The notes beneath the pieces were generated by a model that worked only from the letters and a program-made list of their open reading frames with translations, did no database searches and was not told the origin of the DNA. This document shows positions 9,738-20,167 of a DNA stretch of 64,000 nt, in pieces. Each line of letters begins with the position of its first letter. Within the stretch, counting starts at the first letter, position 1. The position numbers were made by a program, and so were the translations under genes. Location: assembly GCA_013076295.1 (NCBI GenBank), contig RQOL01000532.1, forward strand, positions 4,278,001 through 4,342,000, given 5' to 3'. Origin of the DNA: Sanderia malayensis (taxonomy: Eukaryota; Cnidaria; Scyphozoa; Semaeostomeae; Pelagiidae).

Positions 9738-11075
9738 GTTACTAACCAAGTATCCAGTGTTGGTAATGTCTATTACCTGCGAGCCATAGGTCCAACTGTT
9801 CAAAAATAAAAGCCTGTTTTGTGACATTTCCAAAGTTGATCACATTTGTATTTATAAACATTTTATTATGAAAATTATTTTTATTATGATTCTACAGGTA
9901 GAGCTGGTTTTATATTTGCGGAAAATAAATTTTACTGTCCCATCACTCTCCATGCATAGGTAGTTGTTCTCGTCCATGGTCATATGCTTGCTCTTTTTAT
10001 CGGCAATCCCTTAGTATCAAGTGAACAAAATCTAGATTTCTTCCCGGATTGCATGCTGTAAATATCAATAGCAATACGTAGTTCATAAATATACGGGCTT
10101 CTTCTTGGGGTGAACCGTCGAAGTTGTCGATAGTGGTTTTCATTTTCTTGACTACGGTCAAGATCTCTGCCCAAAAGAACGATCGTCTTTCGCCTTTAAG
10201 GGTTCCGACATTCGTCTTTCTCGTTCGTACGCCGTTTGTGCCTGACGCTGTAAGTTTTTCACTTCCACCAGACATTTGTCAAGGTGGGGTTGGTTTTTTA
10301 TTGTTGTTGCCTCTAATCTACCATAGTGTTTCCCATACTTGATCCTCATAATTTTGTGCAGGTTGTTTAACTCTCGGAAAAGTGTTTAGAGTTGATTCAT
10401 GTGCTGCATAATGTTTTTCAAATAACAACTTTTGCTGAATCCTTTCTCCGCATTCTGGGCAGTGATAGTGCGCCCTATCTTCCCTTTTGAGTGACTTTTC
10501 TTGGTGAAGTGCTTTGCATGGCATCATGCCCAATCTTTCATACCGCACGATTCGCTTTGCATTTAGATGACACTTGTCGATGTGACGCCTAAACTTGAAT
10601 TAAAAAAACTCTGTTTTAGAAATAGGACACAGTTTGCAATGATAATGTTTCCTTCTTTCGGTGCATAATTTCTCCTTTTCTGCACATGAGAAGGCAAAGA
10701 CTGAGTAGTCAGGTGATGACTCAAAATGACCAAGAGAATAAAGCCCATTATTCCTAATAACTTCTTTCGTTTTTCCTTTCCTGCTCCTGCCTCATTACCA
10801 CTTTTCCTCTTCGAGTGGCAGGCGACTGCCCTCTGCTTTCCATGCCTCCTCATCTATTGTCCCTTTTCAATATCTGCTGCTACTTTATCTCCCCTTTCCT
10901 TTGCTGCCACACTTTTCATTTGTGGTGAATGAACTTCTGTGGAATTTCTTGGGATGTCATCTCTTGATATATTTAATTGGATACTGGACAGTGGTTTTAA
11001 TTCATCTTTGAATTCGACCCACGTAGAAACACAAATGTTTTCAAGAATTCCTTACGATCAATTTTACATATAGTT

Positions 11076-11239
11076 TTTCATTGGTTGCAATTTGCTCTTA
11101 CTATAGGCTATAATGAAAACAATTTAAAAAACAAAATTTCTAAGTGAATGTTTTTATACGACATGATATTTGTTGTTTCTTATATGTTTCAAACAGTTAT
11201 TTCCTTGAAATCATAGTTGAAAGCAACACAAGAATGTAC
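11076..11239. other. Short non-coding gap
   Basis: AT-rich sequence between the right end of unit C and the last exon of the RING/TRAF-type gene. It may hold that gene's 3' region. No other signal was seen. Confidence 0.5.
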
Positions 11240-11924
11240 CTGAATGCCGGTTTGCATAGCTTCAAGTATTTTGCTATTTTCTGTTTGCCATAACCGAATA
11301 TGCAAGTCCTTTGATGATCTGTTGTGGTGAATCATTTGGCCATGGTTTCCCCAGAACTTGCACGTGGGCACGGTACAACGCCTCATCACCATCGGACACT
11401 CGTACTGATGGGGTAGGAGGTTGTTTCTATCCGAATATAACAATGAGGATTGTTAGACATTAGGTGCAATGCCATATTGAGCAACATGTCGTAGATTTGT
11501 AAATATATGAGTACCTTGTCAGCGATGTGGCATTGCAACCGAATTTGCACTCTACTCTTCTTCCAATGCATTCCAATGAAATATGACTAGCCAGTTCTCT
11601 TCTTGCCATGTCCTTCTGGCAATGATCGCATTGGACGAGTTCCATTGGGCGAAGTCCTCTCTGTTCCACAGCGTCCCGTCGTAACACAGTCTCATTGCAA
11701 CCAGCGTTCGGACACCCAATTGACACTAGGTCACAATCATCCAAATGGCCTTTGACAATTGCTACTGTGCAAGAGAACCCACATAGCTTGCACCGTGCCA
11801 ATAAGCTCTCGACTACAGTTCTCAGACTGTAGTTTGTTACTGGACTTGCTTCCAGGACAGCTCTGCACACTGGACAATATTTCTGGCTGCTGTTTTGGCA
11901 TGTTCGGCATATTGTATGTCCGCA
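11240..11924 (-). CDS. RING/TRAF-type zinc-finger protein (partial), copy II
   Basis: Two exons in matching phase: from about 11924 down to 11515, and 11426-11240. The first starts inside a RING finger (CGHTICRTCQ, then CPVC). It continues with TRAF-like Cys/His modules: CKLCGFSC, then H-L-D-D-C, QCDHCQKDMARRELASHISL, and CKFGCN. The second exon adds YECPMVMRRC and TCKFWGNHG. The arrangement fits a RING E3 ubiquitin ligase with TRAF/SIAH-type fingers, which would act in the cytosol, but the first C-x2-C pair of the RING was not found. It should lie in an upstream exon (a GT donor exists at about 12046). Splice sites used: donor ACAAG/GTACTC, acceptor GGATAG, and a further donor CATTCAG/GTACAT at 11240, so the gene should continue left. 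Copy I is decayed; this copy may be functional or part of a mobile block. Confidence 0.5.
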
Positions 11925-12049
11925 TTAAAAAAGTTATTAGAACTTCATAATGAATATAATGATGAGAAACGAGTATTCTTTTACGAACTTTATATGCATC
12001 TAAGAAACACGTCAACAAGAGATTTTGCATTAATGGTGTCTTACTCACC

Positions 12050-12310
12050 ACGCTGAACAGTTGAGGCCTGTGCTATAACTACACAATATTTCAATCGATG
12101 AGCTTGTCATTCTTTCTATTCTACGTTGCCACTTTGGTGCTCTACACTGTTCAGATTATCTGCAACTGCTTTCCATTTTTCTCCCCTCTCCATGCTTCCC
12201 TGCTTCGGAATCCACAATTCTGAAGCCAAAAGCTCTTTTAATAGTGGCTAAATCATCATGATTTGTCAACCACTGAAATATCTTCCTGACATGTTCGCGA
12301 TTATTTTTTG
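12050..12310 (-). pseudogene. Myb/SANT-like domain fragment, copy II
   Basis: The minus strand reads HVRKIFQWLTNHDDL at about 12300 and, one frame over, GRKWKAVADNLNS near 12170. The switch of frame and a stop in between show decay. The likely relationship is to Myb/SANT-like N-terminal domains of transposon-linked proteins, by motif memory only. Confidence 0.25.
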
Positions 12311-12346
12311 GAATTCAAATCAAAATTGCAATCAGTACTTCTGTTG

Positions 12347-12440
12347 CAGTTGATACGTTTTGGGCCTGTAATCTTTCCATTGCAGTTGATACGTTTTGGG
12401 CCTGTAATCTTTCTATTGCAGTTGATACGTTTTGGGCCTG
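12347..12440. repeat. 35-36 bp minisatellite, 3 units
   Basis: Three units of the repeat seen twice at 1137-1200. They end at a TGTAATGGTAGGCAGGTTGG motif, which is followed by about 200 bp (12440-12660) not present in copy I. Confidence 0.8.
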
Positions 12441-13504
12441 TAATGGTAGGCAGGTTGGCCGAAGAAACAACGTTTTCTACAATACAACTTTTATTTTCTT
12501 CAACTAATAGTAGAAGCTTTGATTTTCCCTCTGCTACCTGACCTCTACGACCAGTAGCAAACTCTAGTTTCCCTGATCCTTTTCTTCTACGGGTAGTTCT
12601 AATCGCTGGACCCCACGACTCGGCGACTCTCGGATCCACGACTCAAAATACGACCCCTGTTTTTAAAACTGCCCAATTTGCATTATTTTCCGCTGTAATT
12701 ATTGTATCGAGGTCAAAGGCACTGTTTTGAAGTATGAAACGCAGTTTGGTGAGCATAGGAACAGAACGAAATGCTTTTCGAGTAAGCAATTTTGTCGAAA
12801 AAAGCACGAGAACAGTTTTAGAGTATTTCATATAAGTATTTTAAACGCAGACAAATGAAGGCAGAATACTGACAACAGAAACATATATCAATATAAGTAT
12901 ATGAATATTATAATATTATGATAATGGAAATATAACGAAACCAATTGAATATATGACAACGAAAGAAATACAAAAATAATAGAAAAGAATGAATGTATGA
13001 TAATGAAACAAAACAATTACGAGTATTTCTTACAGCGCAACCCCAAAGCTGCACAACGCAGCCATGGTGTTTGCATCCAAATAAGGACGTACCACAGCTG
13101 GTACCTGCACCAGCATTGGCAAAAAAAAGGTTTCTTCTCTTGATACAGTGTTCGTATGGGTGGTAATATGTGTTCGCAAGTCTTGCATGCATTTCGCCGG
13201 CCGGATCAATATATTGTCTTTCTTCTTTGGAGACAATGACCACTTGTCATAAGCGTTATCATTATTACATTTACTGTTATTCTATCATCTCTTTTTTCTC
13301 ACAACTGTATTAAATGAAACTTTTTCACTACACGAACCCCTTTCTATTTGTTTCATTCATGTTAATTTTTGTCTGGATTTTCCGCAGCAATAAGATAAAA
13401 TAAACTATAACCATCCTACCCGTCTTAGAGATTCCCCATTTTATATGCTATCGCGTTCCTGTAATTGCCGTTCCCCCTTTTAGAAAGAGCCGCTGCCAGC
13501 ATGC

Positions 13505-13942
13505 TTGACATTCCATCTGGATTACTGGCGAAAATTCACTCACTGTCTCTCATCGTCCTTGTTTTCTCGCAGCCAATGTGCTGTACGCGGACCTTCTCAT
13601 ATCTGCCGGGCTGAACCTCTTGATCAGCGATCTCTTTACGGCTTCGTAGTCAGCCTTTTCTTCTTCTGGTACCTTCTCAAAATGGTCACCAGCTGGTCCT
13701 CTCAAATATGCGGACACCATCCTTCCACATTTCGCCGTGTCCCATTCGTTGGCTCTTGCTATCCTTTCAAACGAAGCAAACCAATCAACCACATCTTCAT
13801 TGGGATAGCCATAAAAACGGTCTGGATGCACCAGAATCGAACGACTTGCTCCAAAGTTGATCTGTGCATCACCACTGCCACTCGCCTCGTTACTTGTTGC
13901 TGTTCTTCTTCTCGTAGTTATTCTTCTTAAAGCGTTTTAGCG
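13505..13942 (-). pseudogene. LTR-retrotransposon gag remnant, copy II
   Basis: Same gag frame as 1738-2175: HPDRFYGYPNEDVVDWFASF, then RANEWDTAKCGRMVSAYLRG, ending KQGR and the same TGA. Differences from copy I (V/I, A/V, G/R, K/E) are scattered. An LTR-like edge follows at 14029 (TGTAATGGTAGGCAGGTTGA). There is no pol. Because the stop is shared with copy I, the gag was already truncated before the block was duplicated. Confidence 0.6.
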
Positions 13943-14123
13943 CACAACCTTTAGCGCTGGCTAGAGATCGTAGATTTTGTTTCACCTAGCCTGTAATTAA
14001 TCGAATCCTACCTCCTGTCACCAATTGTAATGGTAGGCAGGTTGACCGAAGAAACAACGAGTTATTTATGAAACAAGTGTCTCCTCATCATAATCAGCTC
14101 ATTAACAGAACTGACAGATCTAA

Positions 14124-14429
14124 CTAACTAACTCGACAAATTACAGCGTTTAAATTAATTTCTGATAAGGTCACTCTTGGTCGGCCACGCTCAGGTTGCT
14201 TTTCTAAGCCAGCAAGCTCTTGTAGCTCTTGCTCTGTTATGATGTCTTCGTCCAGCGATTTGTTTAAGTCTCTGAAGAATTGGTCTTCTCGTCGTAGTTT
14301 TTGCACATAGTGGCTGATGGTGAGCAAGTTGTTTGTAGCATGTTTGAGTTCTTGGTGCGATTTTCTTATGTGGTCTGAGCACATGACGATGTTGCGGTCG
14401 AGAATGCGATTTATTGTTTTCCTGTCCAT
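14124..14429 (-). CDS. Hypothetical 101-aa charged protein, copy II
   Basis: Open from ATG (MDRKTINRILDRNI) to stop over exactly the same 101 codons as 2356-2661. The core HATNNLLTISHYVQKLRRED is identical; changes cluster at both ends. It is predicted helical and has no recognised domain. It lies upstream of the gag remnant on the same strand. Confidence 0.35.
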   Translation of the reverse strand: MDRKTINRILDRNIVMCSDHIRKSHQELKHATNNLLTISHYVQKLRREDQFFRDLNKSLDEDIITEQELQELAGLEKQPERGRPRVTLSEINLNAVICRVS

Positions 14430-14750
14430 ATCTGAAATTGTAAATGAAAAGTATAGTTCTTTGTTTAGATTTGCTGTAAGGGAAATGTTATTAACATTAG
14501 AATTGGGAAAAAAGATGTGATTACAAATGAATGAAATTATAGATGATACTCACCGATTAGAAGTCCGGGATGAAGTTTTCGTTGATGATTGTTGTTGTTG
14601 GTAGGTTGTAGAGTTGTGATTGGAAAAAGGTTATTAATGATATCAAACTTGGTTGGTATAGGCTTTTTTAGATTCGTTCTAGTGCCATCTGCTTACTTTG
14701 TGTAGATCAATCACCGATCAAAACAGATATATGTGCTTTGAGGGTTTCAT

Positions 14751-15395
14751 CTAGTTTAAGAAATGTTTATGACAATTGAATTCTGCATGCAGTTGTCTTG
14801 CTTCCTGACTGTTAATCTTTCCTTCCAGTTCTCTCGCACAACCTATACGTCGTAGAGATTCAATGTCGGCAACAAGGTTTGTTTCATGGAACGTATCTAG
14901 TAACACAAGGCAGATGTTGCTACCTGTGACTGGATGGTTGGCCTTCACACTCAAATCGTTATTATTGAGCCAGGGAAAGGAGCACTTGAGTACAGAACCG
15001 TTGCTTTTTGATATTACGAGTTATATTAACGCTAATGTCTTCAACACAGCCGCCTGGATTTAAATTGAAAGCATACGCCTCTTCGGATTGGTTATTAATT
15101 AAACTAATTACGTGATCCACAATTTCTCCATTGATCCACCGTGTGCCAAATAGGTAACGCAATGGATTGTATAACATACCTGTAATGTCGCAATTGCCTG
15201 TAATGTCGCAATTGCCGTGCTGTTGGCTGTGAATCCTGTTGACTAACATGGCTGCTGCAGCTGTATTAATAGGTTGGGTACTTTGGGGTTGCTCCACATG
15301 ACTCTGAATAGAGGACAGCCATTGTCGGTCTTGCTCTGCAACTCTTTCACGTTCTTTTCCTTCCAGAAATCCAAGGCACGTCATTAAGCCCTCTT
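14751..15395 (-). pseudogene. Ulp1/C48-like fragment plus unknown exon, copy II
   Basis: From 15384 downward the frame reads MTCLGFLEGKERERVAEQDR, followed by NPLRYLFGTRWINGEIVDHV and ISLINNQSEEAYAFNLN, ending LLSLAQ and a stop at 14962. RWINGEIVDHVISLIN resembles the opening helix of Ulp1-family proteases, but no His/Asp/Cys triad follows. Below it (14954-14751) is VKANHPVTGSN...RRIGCARELEG...LHAEFNCHKHFLN, a paralogue of the C-terminal half of the ORF at 15629-16093. There is an 18-bp tandem duplication at about 15180-15215 (GTAATGTCGCAATTGCCT). Confidence 0.3.
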
Positions 15396-15632
15396 CATCA
15401 TAATAATCTTTCCCGATATAGGCAATGAGGACTTTTCCACTCTTCTCTTCTGCAAGTGGGCAAGTGCTTCACGCAGTACACCTTCGCATGGAATGCCATC
15501 TCTGAAGTTTCTGCGGTTGTCAGCGCGTGTTGCAGAAGATGGTGCATGAATGTAGCCTTTTATTATCCCTTTTTTTGAGATTCGTTCTAGTAGTGCCATT
15601 TTATTCCTGCTTACTTTATGTGGATCAATCAC
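15384..15632 (-). other. Short ORF of unknown status
   Basis: An 82-codon open frame (MIDPHKVSRNKMALLERISK) between the Ulp1-like fragment and the ORF to its right. Its start region also appears upstream of copy I (about 2930-2960) and at 14680-14710, so it belongs to the repeated element. No domain was recognised. Confidence 0.25.
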
Positions 15633-16093
15633 CGATGAAAACAGAATATGTGCTGTTTAGGTTTCATCTTATTTAAGAAATGTTTATGACGATTAAATTC
15701 TGCATGCAGTTGTTCTGCTGCCTGGCTGTTCACTTCTTCTTTTAGCTCTTTTATGCACCCTATCCGTCGTAAGCATTCAACATCTGCACCTGGATTGCAT
15801 GATGAAGTGTCCAGTAGCGCCAGGTGTATGTCGCTGCCTGTCACTAGATGATTGGCTTTCACACCCACATCATTATAATCCAGCCAAGGGAAGGAGACAG
15901 TGAAGATTCCTTCTTTTGCCACAATCACATTGGCCTCTGATTCCACAGCCACGCGACCAGCTTTGGGGTAGGAAAAATTTGGTTCATGACGATTATTAAC
16001 CGATTGTACTTGATTGTACTGTTTCTGCAATCTTAACGTGTCCATGATAAAAGGGGTGAAATTATACTTACATTTCGATTTTATTGAGATCAC
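15629..16093 (-). CDS. Unknown repeated-element protein, about 137-154 aa
   Basis: Open minus-strand frame. The first plausible ATG starts MDTLRLQKQYNQVQSVNNRH (16044). It contains FTVSFPWLDYNDVGVKANH, GSDIHLALLDTSS, CLRRIGCIKELKEEVNSQA and LHAEFNRHKHFLN. Shorter decayed versions of its C-terminal half occur at 14751-14954 and about 3010-3200, so it is a multi-copy sequence. The 5' flank (16045-16092) is shared with 4877-4920. I recognise no family. It is the least decayed version in the window. Confidence 0.35.
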   Translation of the reverse strand: MISIKSKCKYNFTPFIMDTLRLQKQYNQVQSVNNRHEPNFSYPKAGRVAVESEANVIVAKEGIFTVSFPWLDYNDVGVKANHLVTGSDIHLALLDTSSCNPGADVECLRRIGCIKELKEEVNSQAAEQLHAEFNRHKHFLNKMKPKQHIFCFHR

Positions 16094-16099
16094 AGTCAG

Positions 16100-17018
16100 G
16101 GAGTCACTGTTTTCCTCGCGTTTTAATACCAGCTTTTAGTTCCCCAAGAGTTCTCCTCCATGGAAGAAAAATTGACAAGAAACCGATCAAGTATTTATCC
16201 ACCAATTCATGATCATCATATGCTCTGTTTTTATTGGAGTATTACTATTTATAAAAAGTTATGAAAAAGTTTAGTTTTTTTATATCCATCCAACATTTTG
16301 CTTGAATTGTATTGTACGGAATTCACGTGGCACAAACTCCCGTCTGCAATTCTGTGACTAAATGAGATCAGGAATCGTGCGGGGATAAATCAACACTTAT
16401 CTCCGGACTTTGTAGCGCACGTTTCATAAATCTTGTGACATCGGAATTTGTTTCTACGCAATCAATCTGTTGTGTTCACATCGTGTTGATGTTGAAGTTT
16501 ATACTATCAAAATTCTGCATTAATCTCATCATCAGAAATTGTAAACAATGTTGATATACACAAAACTAAGAACCACTTTGAGGCATACATTTCGCATACA
16601 GTTTCGAATCTACTTTAGTGGCAGGATAGTGGCTAGTGAGATATATTTAAGATATATGTCCATGATCATCGGACCAGAATAGTATACAGTGGGAATGGCA
16701 AGAGAATTGTCGTTGTCACTAAACTTTAGGGATAATTTAGAGGCATGCTTGTTGAGGGATAAATATCGGGATAATCTATTTCCTCATCGAAGTGTGATAA
16801 TAATAATATGTGAAAATAGGAATTATCACGATAATTTAATGTTAAATTGCTGTATAGGGATAAAAACATAGCCAACCCGAAAATATAGGGCTAATAATTT
16901 TTGCTGTGTGCATCAAGGATGTGCTTCTTATTTCAGAACGTTGGGGAGACATTATTGGAGATGTCTAAGCTGTTTTTTCCAGCCTTGAAAAGAACCATCT
17001 CTCCCTCAAAACATCCTT
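16100..17018. other. Gene-free stretch
   Basis: AT-rich sequence with no supported coding region. A cluster of GATAATTTA/GGGATAAT-type words lies at about 16725-16840. Otherwise I see nothing in it. Confidence 0.5.
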
Positions 17019-17309
17019 TTAAAAAACTTCTTGACCTTCGGATAACTCCAGCTTGTACTTACCCTCGGGTAAGATTTCAGTCACTTGAGCAACAACATTT
17101 GCAGGAGTAAAGGGGTCTTCAGTCTTTATGGAAGACATTTTCACAGCTGGATTTTTTATGAGCACACAATCTCCAACATCTACTTTTGGAATATCTATTG
17201 TGAAGCTCGCTTGGGAATTACATTTATTTAACAGTGCGGTATGATGTTCGAGAGAGACATTCTTGTTTTTCTGATACATAATAGGTGCAGAAATTAATCC
17301 TTGCCACAA
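17019..17309 (-). pseudogene. Integrase C-terminal-like fragment
   Basis: The minus-strand frame has KVDVGDCVLIKNPAV, then DPFTPANVVAQVTEI and EGKYKLEL. The VGD-hydrophobic-V core followed by a basic/variable stretch and a Y-K-L strand resembles the C-terminal beta-barrel of retroelement or Ginger-type integrases. No DDE core was found next to it. A single fragment; tentative. Confidence 0.35.
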
Positions 17310-17649
17310 AAATTAAAAGATGCGCCAGATGCACAAGACTATATGCTGTTGGCAACGCAAGCATATGGAGTCACCGAAGGTGCGGCTGCCGATGACGAAG
17401 AGACAGATATAGAAGAGATTAGCACATCTGGTGAAGTCAATAGTAAGGTAGTATCATCTGCAGATGAACAATTCACGGAATGCATGTCAATTTCTGCAAT
17501 ACGTTAAAGCCAGACAAAGCCAAGAATTCTAAATTCGGGCTCTGACCAAGAAACTGGCTTTCTTAAAAGCCAACAACACTCTAGTGAGATGCTACACGAT
17601 GCAGCAGTTGATGCAGCAGATGTTTTCAGGAGTTTGCCGGCTATGTTTC

Positions 17650-18420
17650 TATAATTTTAAGTAGCTTAACATAATAATCGCAAAAATTAATCCTTGCCAC
17701 ATAATTGTTGTGAGAACAACCCCTTCCGTCCAATGGGCTTTGCTTTTGTGGAGATAAATGGCTTCGATCCTCTCCAAAACACCCACTTTGGCAACAGCGG
17801 CTTCAATAAGGCAAACATTGTATTAAAGATGGCAAGTGATTGAATTCCAGTATGAAATTTAATTTTTTTCATCAGATTGAGTTAAAGATGCTGACATTCT
17901 TTGCGAGCTTTTACAGACTTTTTTTTTCAATTTGAGGGATTTCATTTCTTGTCACAGCTTGGCAACATTATCCTTTAAGTCATCCGTTTCTTTCTTAATT
18001 AAGTCTAGTTCATCAGAGAGCGAGCCCATGTTTAAACATTTGCTACACTCTTCTTTGCTCAAAATATGTGAATTGTTGCAATCATTAATGTTTAAGGCCC
18101 TTTCATCAGATAATGCTTCGAATTCAGTTGTGTGTGATACCTTTGATGCAATTCGGGAGTGGTCATAGCAAGCTCCCTTCTAGGTATTTTAGCAGGCCTA
18201 TCATAATCCAAATCTAAACTAGGGTTTGGGTTGTTCAAAGTGGGTCTTCCATCCACAAAATGTTTTGAGCAGACCATATCATTTTGGCCTAGATTCCATT
18301 CCTTGTTTCCTTTTTTACTCGTCGGAGAAGTCGTACCCATTCCTTCCTCTTGTCAGAATTCATTTTTACACTCGGAAAAATGTGCAGTTTGAATGGAAGA
18401 ACACAGGGACAATCCTTGTG
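17650..18420 (-). pseudogene. THAP/Harbinger-like transposase remnant
   Basis: At about 18370-18150 the minus strand reads RKEWVRLLRRVKK, then one frame over NKEWNLGQNDMVCSKHFVDG followed by RPTLNNPNPSLDLDYD. This is the C-terminal half of a THAP zinc finger (W...R, then CSKHF, then a tail with P). The frame changes at a run of six A residues. At 17872-17687 comes KFHTGIQSLAIFNTMFALLK followed by a W residue and RGSK, which resembles the helix-turn-helix segment ahead of DDE endonuclease domains in THAP-bearing Harbinger/ISL2EU-type transposases. The DDE core itself was not found. Confidence 0.45.
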
Positions 18421-18611
18421 TGTTTGGGCTTCATGTTCAACACATTCCTTCCTCTCCTAAACCTTGATCTTGTATCTGCTGTTCGTATAGCCAATCACTG
18501 CGTAATTTCCATTCACCACATCTCCTCTTTCTTGTTAAGAAAGGTAGTTTGCAAGAGCTTAGTACTTACAAGAGCTTTTAAGAAAACTGTCCCAAAGATT
18601 ACAGACAACGA

Positions 18612-19004
18612 TTACACATTATCCAAGATGGTGTGATGATCAACTGCTCCAGCTGTCATGTATGCATATGTCGATGCAGATTGGGGGTTGGCGGAGTGAA
18701 ACTTATCAGCCATAAATAAGGCTGTGACAGCAACTCCTTGAATATTGAGCTTTGGAATGTTGGGAATTGCACGAAGGATGTCTTGAAATAATTGAATAGT
18801 GAGGAAGGTAACATTAACAGCAAGGTCAAATGTTTCGCAAAGCTCACTTACCCAAATGAGTGTTGTGATAAATCCGTCTTTATTGAGGATTTGCTGCTCC
18901 AGGTATTTAGGCATAATGTAAGACTATTTGTGCATTCGTAAGAAACGAATGGTTCTTGTTTGAGGAATAACCTCATCGAAAGTAGTTGTTTTAACGTTGA
19001 GCAT
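18612..19004 (-). pseudogene. Cyclin-box ORF with one in-frame stop
   Basis: Single reading frame of 131 codons from ATG at 19004 to a stop at 18612, interrupted only by TAG at 18926-18924 (codon 27). Before the stop: LNVKTTTFDEVIPQTRTIRF. After it: GFITTLIWVSELCETFDLAV and a run ending GVAVTALFMADKF, then AYMTAGAVDHHTIL. This follows the cyclin N-terminal box: [IL]-x-W-[MV]-x-E-[LV]-x-x-x-[FY]-x-L, then the LQLLG..A.L[IL]A.K helix, then Y..[IM]T..A. The second cyclin fold is missing and the frame closes early, so this is a truncated, probably dead gene, or a start at the ATG after the stop (18914) is used. It has no introns and its own TATA box. Substrate and partner kinase cannot be told. 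Confidence 0.5.
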
Positions 19005-19037
19005 GGTGAGTAGAGTGAGACAAAAAGAGAGCCAGAG

Positions 19038-19045
19038 TTTATATA
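19038..19045 (-). promoter_or_regulatory. TATA box for the cyclin-box ORF
   Basis: The minus strand reads TATATAAA 34-41 nt upstream of the ATG at 19004, which would put transcription start only a few bases before the ATG. Confidence 0.5.
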
Positions 19046-19121
19046 GCAATTTTGATTGACATATTATAAAATGACATGATAAGTATAATAATCAGATAAA
19101 GAAAATTTCAATGAACGAAAA

Positions 19122-19720
19122 TTACAATGAATCGTCCAAGTAAAAGGCTCTGTAGCGTTGCAGTTTTACGAGTGGCGCAATATCTCGCGGCAATGTTGGT
19201 GCCCCAATAAACTCAAGATCCAGAAATCTGAGCCCAATCTCTTTTGTAATGACACGTTCAAAGTTCCTACCTTCGAGACCACTATTGCTATGCCATTCCA
19301 CTGCAACCAGTCTTTGATTGCCGTCAACGCCCTTTCGCACCTTCCTGAAGGAAGGTTCTTCCCTTGAAGCTCTTCTTCGTGCGGGTAATATGGTATTCCA
19401 GCTATATTTTGAAACGTGTATCTCCAAGTTCTCCGATCCTGTGGATGGAGATCTTGCAGTCCACAGCACGGATCGAAGTTGAGTGTGATCTTCAGTTTAT
19501 CCAACGCTTCTTCATCTCTTGCCCTACAAGGCGTTGAAATGTTCTCTAAGTTGAGAAATTGTACGTCCAACATTCTTGCGATATACGATTCAAAATGTAT
19601 ACCTTTACCCGCTAGCATGGTTATGCCATTCCAGCTCAACCATTCCCGAAGCAATGGAATGGCACCATCGCAGCTAGCGGGAAAACCATATGTGCAGCCG
19701 TCGATTTACATACTGCCACG
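19122..19720 (-). pseudogene. Internally duplicated ORF of unknown family
   Basis: The minus strand carries two related modules. In the 19654-19166 frame, REWLSWNGITMLAGKGIHFE is echoed later by KDWLQWNGIAIVVSKVGTL. DRRTWRYTFQNIAG is echoed upstream of 19720 by DRRTWQYVNRR. The module boundaries are in shifted frames, so this is a decayed tandem duplication. TPCRARDEEALDKLKITLNF between them is well formed. I do not recognise the family. Confidence 0.35.
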
Positions 19721-19935
19721 TTCGCCGGTCCTTGAATCGATTGCACGGAATGAAGTTCAATGTGATGTGCCGGTCATTAAAAACAGCAACGTTATTCGCC
19801 GAATGCATTTGCTGTTGTGATCACTTCTGCAAAATCGATTTTGAATGTAATGAATTGATATAAAGCATATCTGTTCCATCCTGACAAATGTGAAGAAGTG
19901 AATAAGTTTGTCTGTTCGCTCTGCTTAAATTTAGA

Positions 19936-20090
19936 ATGAAAGCCATTGTTTTTGGGGAAAGTTCTTTTAGACCTGATTATGGAAAATTGTCTACTCTTCG
20001 TGCATATTTTCCAAATGTTCCTATTATTGCACTTGCAGCTACAGCTCCACCTTCTTATGTCAAGCTAATCATCGAATCTCCAGGGGCGGA
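19936..20090 (+). pseudogene. RecQ-like helicase fragment, cut by a transposon
   Basis: The frame reads FRPDYGKLSTLRAYFPNVPI, then IALAATAPPSYVKLIIES, and ends at 20090 where a hAT-like terminus begins. FRPDY..L..LR..FPNVP..AL.ATA is the segment around motif III of RecQ-family DNA helicases. Neither the Walker A nor the DEAH box is present upstream. Only about 50 codons remain. Such RecQ-like fragments are often part of mobile elements in invertebrates. Confidence 0.5.
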
Positions 20091-20129
20091 TCCAGGCCAA
20101 AATCTGACTGGTGCAATCTATGGGATTTT

Positions 20130-20167
20130 AAAAGCCCATAGATATATGAATATATCTATGGGCTTTT
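20130..20167. repeat. Perfect 18-bp palindrome
   Basis: Arms AAAAGCCCATAGATATAT and its exact complement are separated by two bases (GA). It sits 40 bp inside the hAT-like left end. Confidence 0.85.

Larger units (their letters stand above)
6234..11075 (-). repeat. Tandem array of three recombinase-element units (A, B, C)
   Basis: The landmark GTTACTAACCAAGTATCCA starts at about 6243, 8001 and 9740, giving periods of about 1.76 and 1.74 kb. Each unit runs from this landmark to a right edge ending TTACGATCAATTTTACATAT (about 7590, 9325, 11075). Units B and C are nearly identical apart from many one-base gaps in B; A is more diverged and alone continues left into the catalytic core. B and C are joined to the preceding unit by a GC-rich spacer. 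Zinc-finger ORFs of B and C lie at 8571-8801 and 10318-10548, both on the minus strand. Confidence 0.85.
11510..15395 (-). repeat. Segmental duplication, copy II (partner about 290-3625)
   Basis: Blocks match in the same order and orientation. The RING/TRAF gene is 11510-11924 vs 300-714, the SANT-like fragment 12046-12310 vs 838-1100, and the minisatellite 12347 vs 1137. The gag is 13505-13942 vs 1738-2175, the 101-aa ORF 14124 vs 2356, and the Ulp1-like fragment 14962 vs 3235. The offset grows from about 11.2 kb to 11.77 kb because copy II has extra sequence at about 12515-13000. Homology ends near 3625/15395. Both copies share the same in-frame stop after the gag KQGR. Confidence 0.85.
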
